This document shows positions 63,313 through 64,000 of a stretch of DNA of 64,000 bases, piece by piece. Positions within the stretch are counted from its first letter, which is position 1; every line of letters starts with the position of its first letter. The notes beneath the pieces were generated by a model. The model worked only from the letters and a program-made list of their open reading frames with translations, ran no database searches and was not told the DNA's origin. The stretch covers positions 1 to 64,000 of the forward strand of contig JAIXXN010000079.1 of NCBI GenBank assembly GCA_027490725.1. The letters run 5' to 3'. The position numbers and the translations under genes were made by a program. The stretch comes from Oxalobacteraceae bacterium. GTDB lineage: Bacteria > Pseudomonadota > Gammaproteobacteria > Burkholderiales > Burkholderiaceae_D.

Positions 63313-63356
63313 TGTGATGTCTGTCACATTAACGCATAAGTGTCTTCTGCCATGAT
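63313..63356 (+). promoter_or_regulatory. Perfect CRP operator and extended -10 before the S-layer-like gene
   Basis: TGTGA-TGTCTG-TCACA at 63313-63328 matches the CRP consensus in all ten defined bases. A TGC-CATGAT extended -10 at 63348-63356 would put the start near 63363 and the operator centre near -42, the class II activator position. Confidence 0.85.
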
Positions 63357-63438
63357 TCGGTACGCAGCCTTGCAAGAGTGCAAGTCATGTGTTGCCGCAA
63401 ATCCTAAACTTTAAAATCGTTTTTCCTAGGAGTTTTAC

Positions 63439-64000
63439 ATGTCCCAATACACCGCTTCGATTCAACAACTGTACGTTGCTTACTTCGGCCGTCCAGCTGA
63501 CCCTATCGGCCTGGCTTTCTGGGAAGATAAAGTTGCAGCAGCCAAGGGCGACACCTCGGCAATCAGCGCTGCCTTTGCTACCCAAACCGAATACACCACC
63601 GCTTACGCTGGTAAAACCACCGCTGAAATCGTCAACCAGGTTTACGTCAACCTGTTCGGCCACGGTGCTGACGCTGAAGGCCTGGTTTTCTGGGCTAAAA
63701 ACCTGCAAAACGGTACCATCACGATCTCGAACGTAGTGACCGCAGTTGCTGCTGGCGCCCAAGGCACCGACGCAGTTGCCTTCGCTAGCAAAGTATCCGC
63801 TGCGACCGCTTTCACCAACGCTCTGGACACCGCTGCTGAAATCGTTGCTTACAACACCGCAACTGCGCCACTGGCTAAAGCCTTCATCACCGGCGTGACC
63901 AGTGAAGCTACCCTGGCAGCCGCTATCGACACCGCAGCACTGGACGCATCGGTTACTGCTCTGGTAAACGGCGCTGTTGTTGCTCCAACCCCAGTAGTAC
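63439..64000 (+). CDS. DUF4214 S-layer-like surface protein, truncated by window end
   Basis: 187 residues are visible and the frame is open at 64000. AGGAG lies 6 bases before the ATG. No signal peptide is present: the protein starts MSQYTASIQQLYVAYFGRPADP, followed by GLAFW, a DUF4214 repeat, with a second at about residues 60-90 (LFGHGADAEGLVFW). Composition is rich in Ala and Thr with no Cys. This is the pattern of RTX/S-layer-type proteins secreted by a C-terminal type I signal, which would be outside the window. The strong ribosome site and activator promoter agree with an abundant product. Confidence 0.85.
   Translation, partial: MSQYTASIQQLYVAYFGRPADPIGLAFWEDKVAAAKGDTSAISAAFATQTEYTTAYAGKTTAEIVNQVYVNLFGHGADAEGLVFWAKNLQNGTITISNVVTAVAAGAQGTDAVAFASKVSAATAFTNALDTAAEIVAYNTATAPLAKAFITGVTSEATLAAAIDTAALDASVTALVNGAVVAPTPVV

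Larger units (their letters stand above)
62961..63438. other. Intergenic region before the surface protein
   Basis: 478 bases. It holds the FecR-gene terminator, an AT-rich stretch (63170-63310), the small hairpin GTGTT/AACAC near 63211-63225, the CRP operator and the putative promoter of the next gene. The minus-strand frame here is not considered a gene. Confidence 0.5.

Noticed and set aside
1..64000. CRISPR arrays, insertion sequences, prophage or rRNA genes
   Set aside because: No regularly spaced direct repeats, transposase or phage protein motifs or rRNA sequence were recognised by eye.

Overview
The window is about 62% GC chromosomal DNA from a betaproteobacterium, most likely family Oxalobacteraceae (Massilia/Duganella/Janthinobacterium type). 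This rests on the rpsU-yqeY-dnaG-rpoD block, an rpoD of about 750 codons with a long acidic insert, an argP/argO pair, PEP-CTERM proteins and a DUF4214 surface protein. No insertion sequence, prophage, rRNA or CRISPR array was seen. The genus cannot be fixed from the sequence alone.

Layout. (1) 1-5.7 kb: macromolecular-synthesis block (rpsU end, yqeY, dnaG, rpoD) and a CAT-anticodon tRNA, probably tRNA-Ile2. (2) 5.7-15.8 kb: a 1232-residue SARP/BTAD-AAA regulator with a decayed cyclase domain, divergent from a five-gene operon of outer-membrane protein, PstS-like protein, SpoIIE phosphatase with HATPase, STAS protein and Na/Pi transporter; this looks like a partner-switching module tied to phosphate. 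(3) 15.8-24 kb: small genes, a DOT1-like methyltransferase, argP/argO, a GGDEF-EAL protein and a divergent NRAMP-family transporter. (4) 24-28.4 kb: a TonB receptor translationally coupled to a secreted phosphoesterase behind an excellent double Pho box. (5) 28.3-35.6 kb: a beta-propeller diguanylate cyclase, a DEAD-box helicase and two tandem PEP-CTERM proteins that share an upstream motif. (6) 35.6-57.2 kb: a large surface-glycan locus. It holds an acyltransferase, GT-C-like membrane proteins, two GtrA/GT2 pairs, an FAD protein, an epimerase, a PIG-L deacetylase, a GNAT protein, a 1434-residue glycosyltransferase, two FkbM methyltransferases and a Wzm/Wzt ABC exporter. (7) 57.3-64 kb: a cAMP module (Crp-family regulator, TPR/beta-barrel protein, CHASE2 adenylate cyclase, divergent FecR-domain protein), then the start of a DUF4214 S-layer-like protein that runs off the window.

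The most interesting picture is regions 6 and 7 together. A local class III adenylate cyclase and a local Crp-family protein (intact phosphate-binding cassette, RETVTR recognition helix) lie beside two near-perfect CRP operators. One precedes the FecR gene and is divergent from the cyclase; the other precedes the S-layer-like gene. The glycan locus starts directly downstream of the crp-like gene, and its first methyltransferase carries the same DUF4214 sequence motif as the surface protein. I infer a cAMP-controlled system for making and decorating a cell-surface layer. The operators and motifs are read from the sequence; the regulatory logic is inference.
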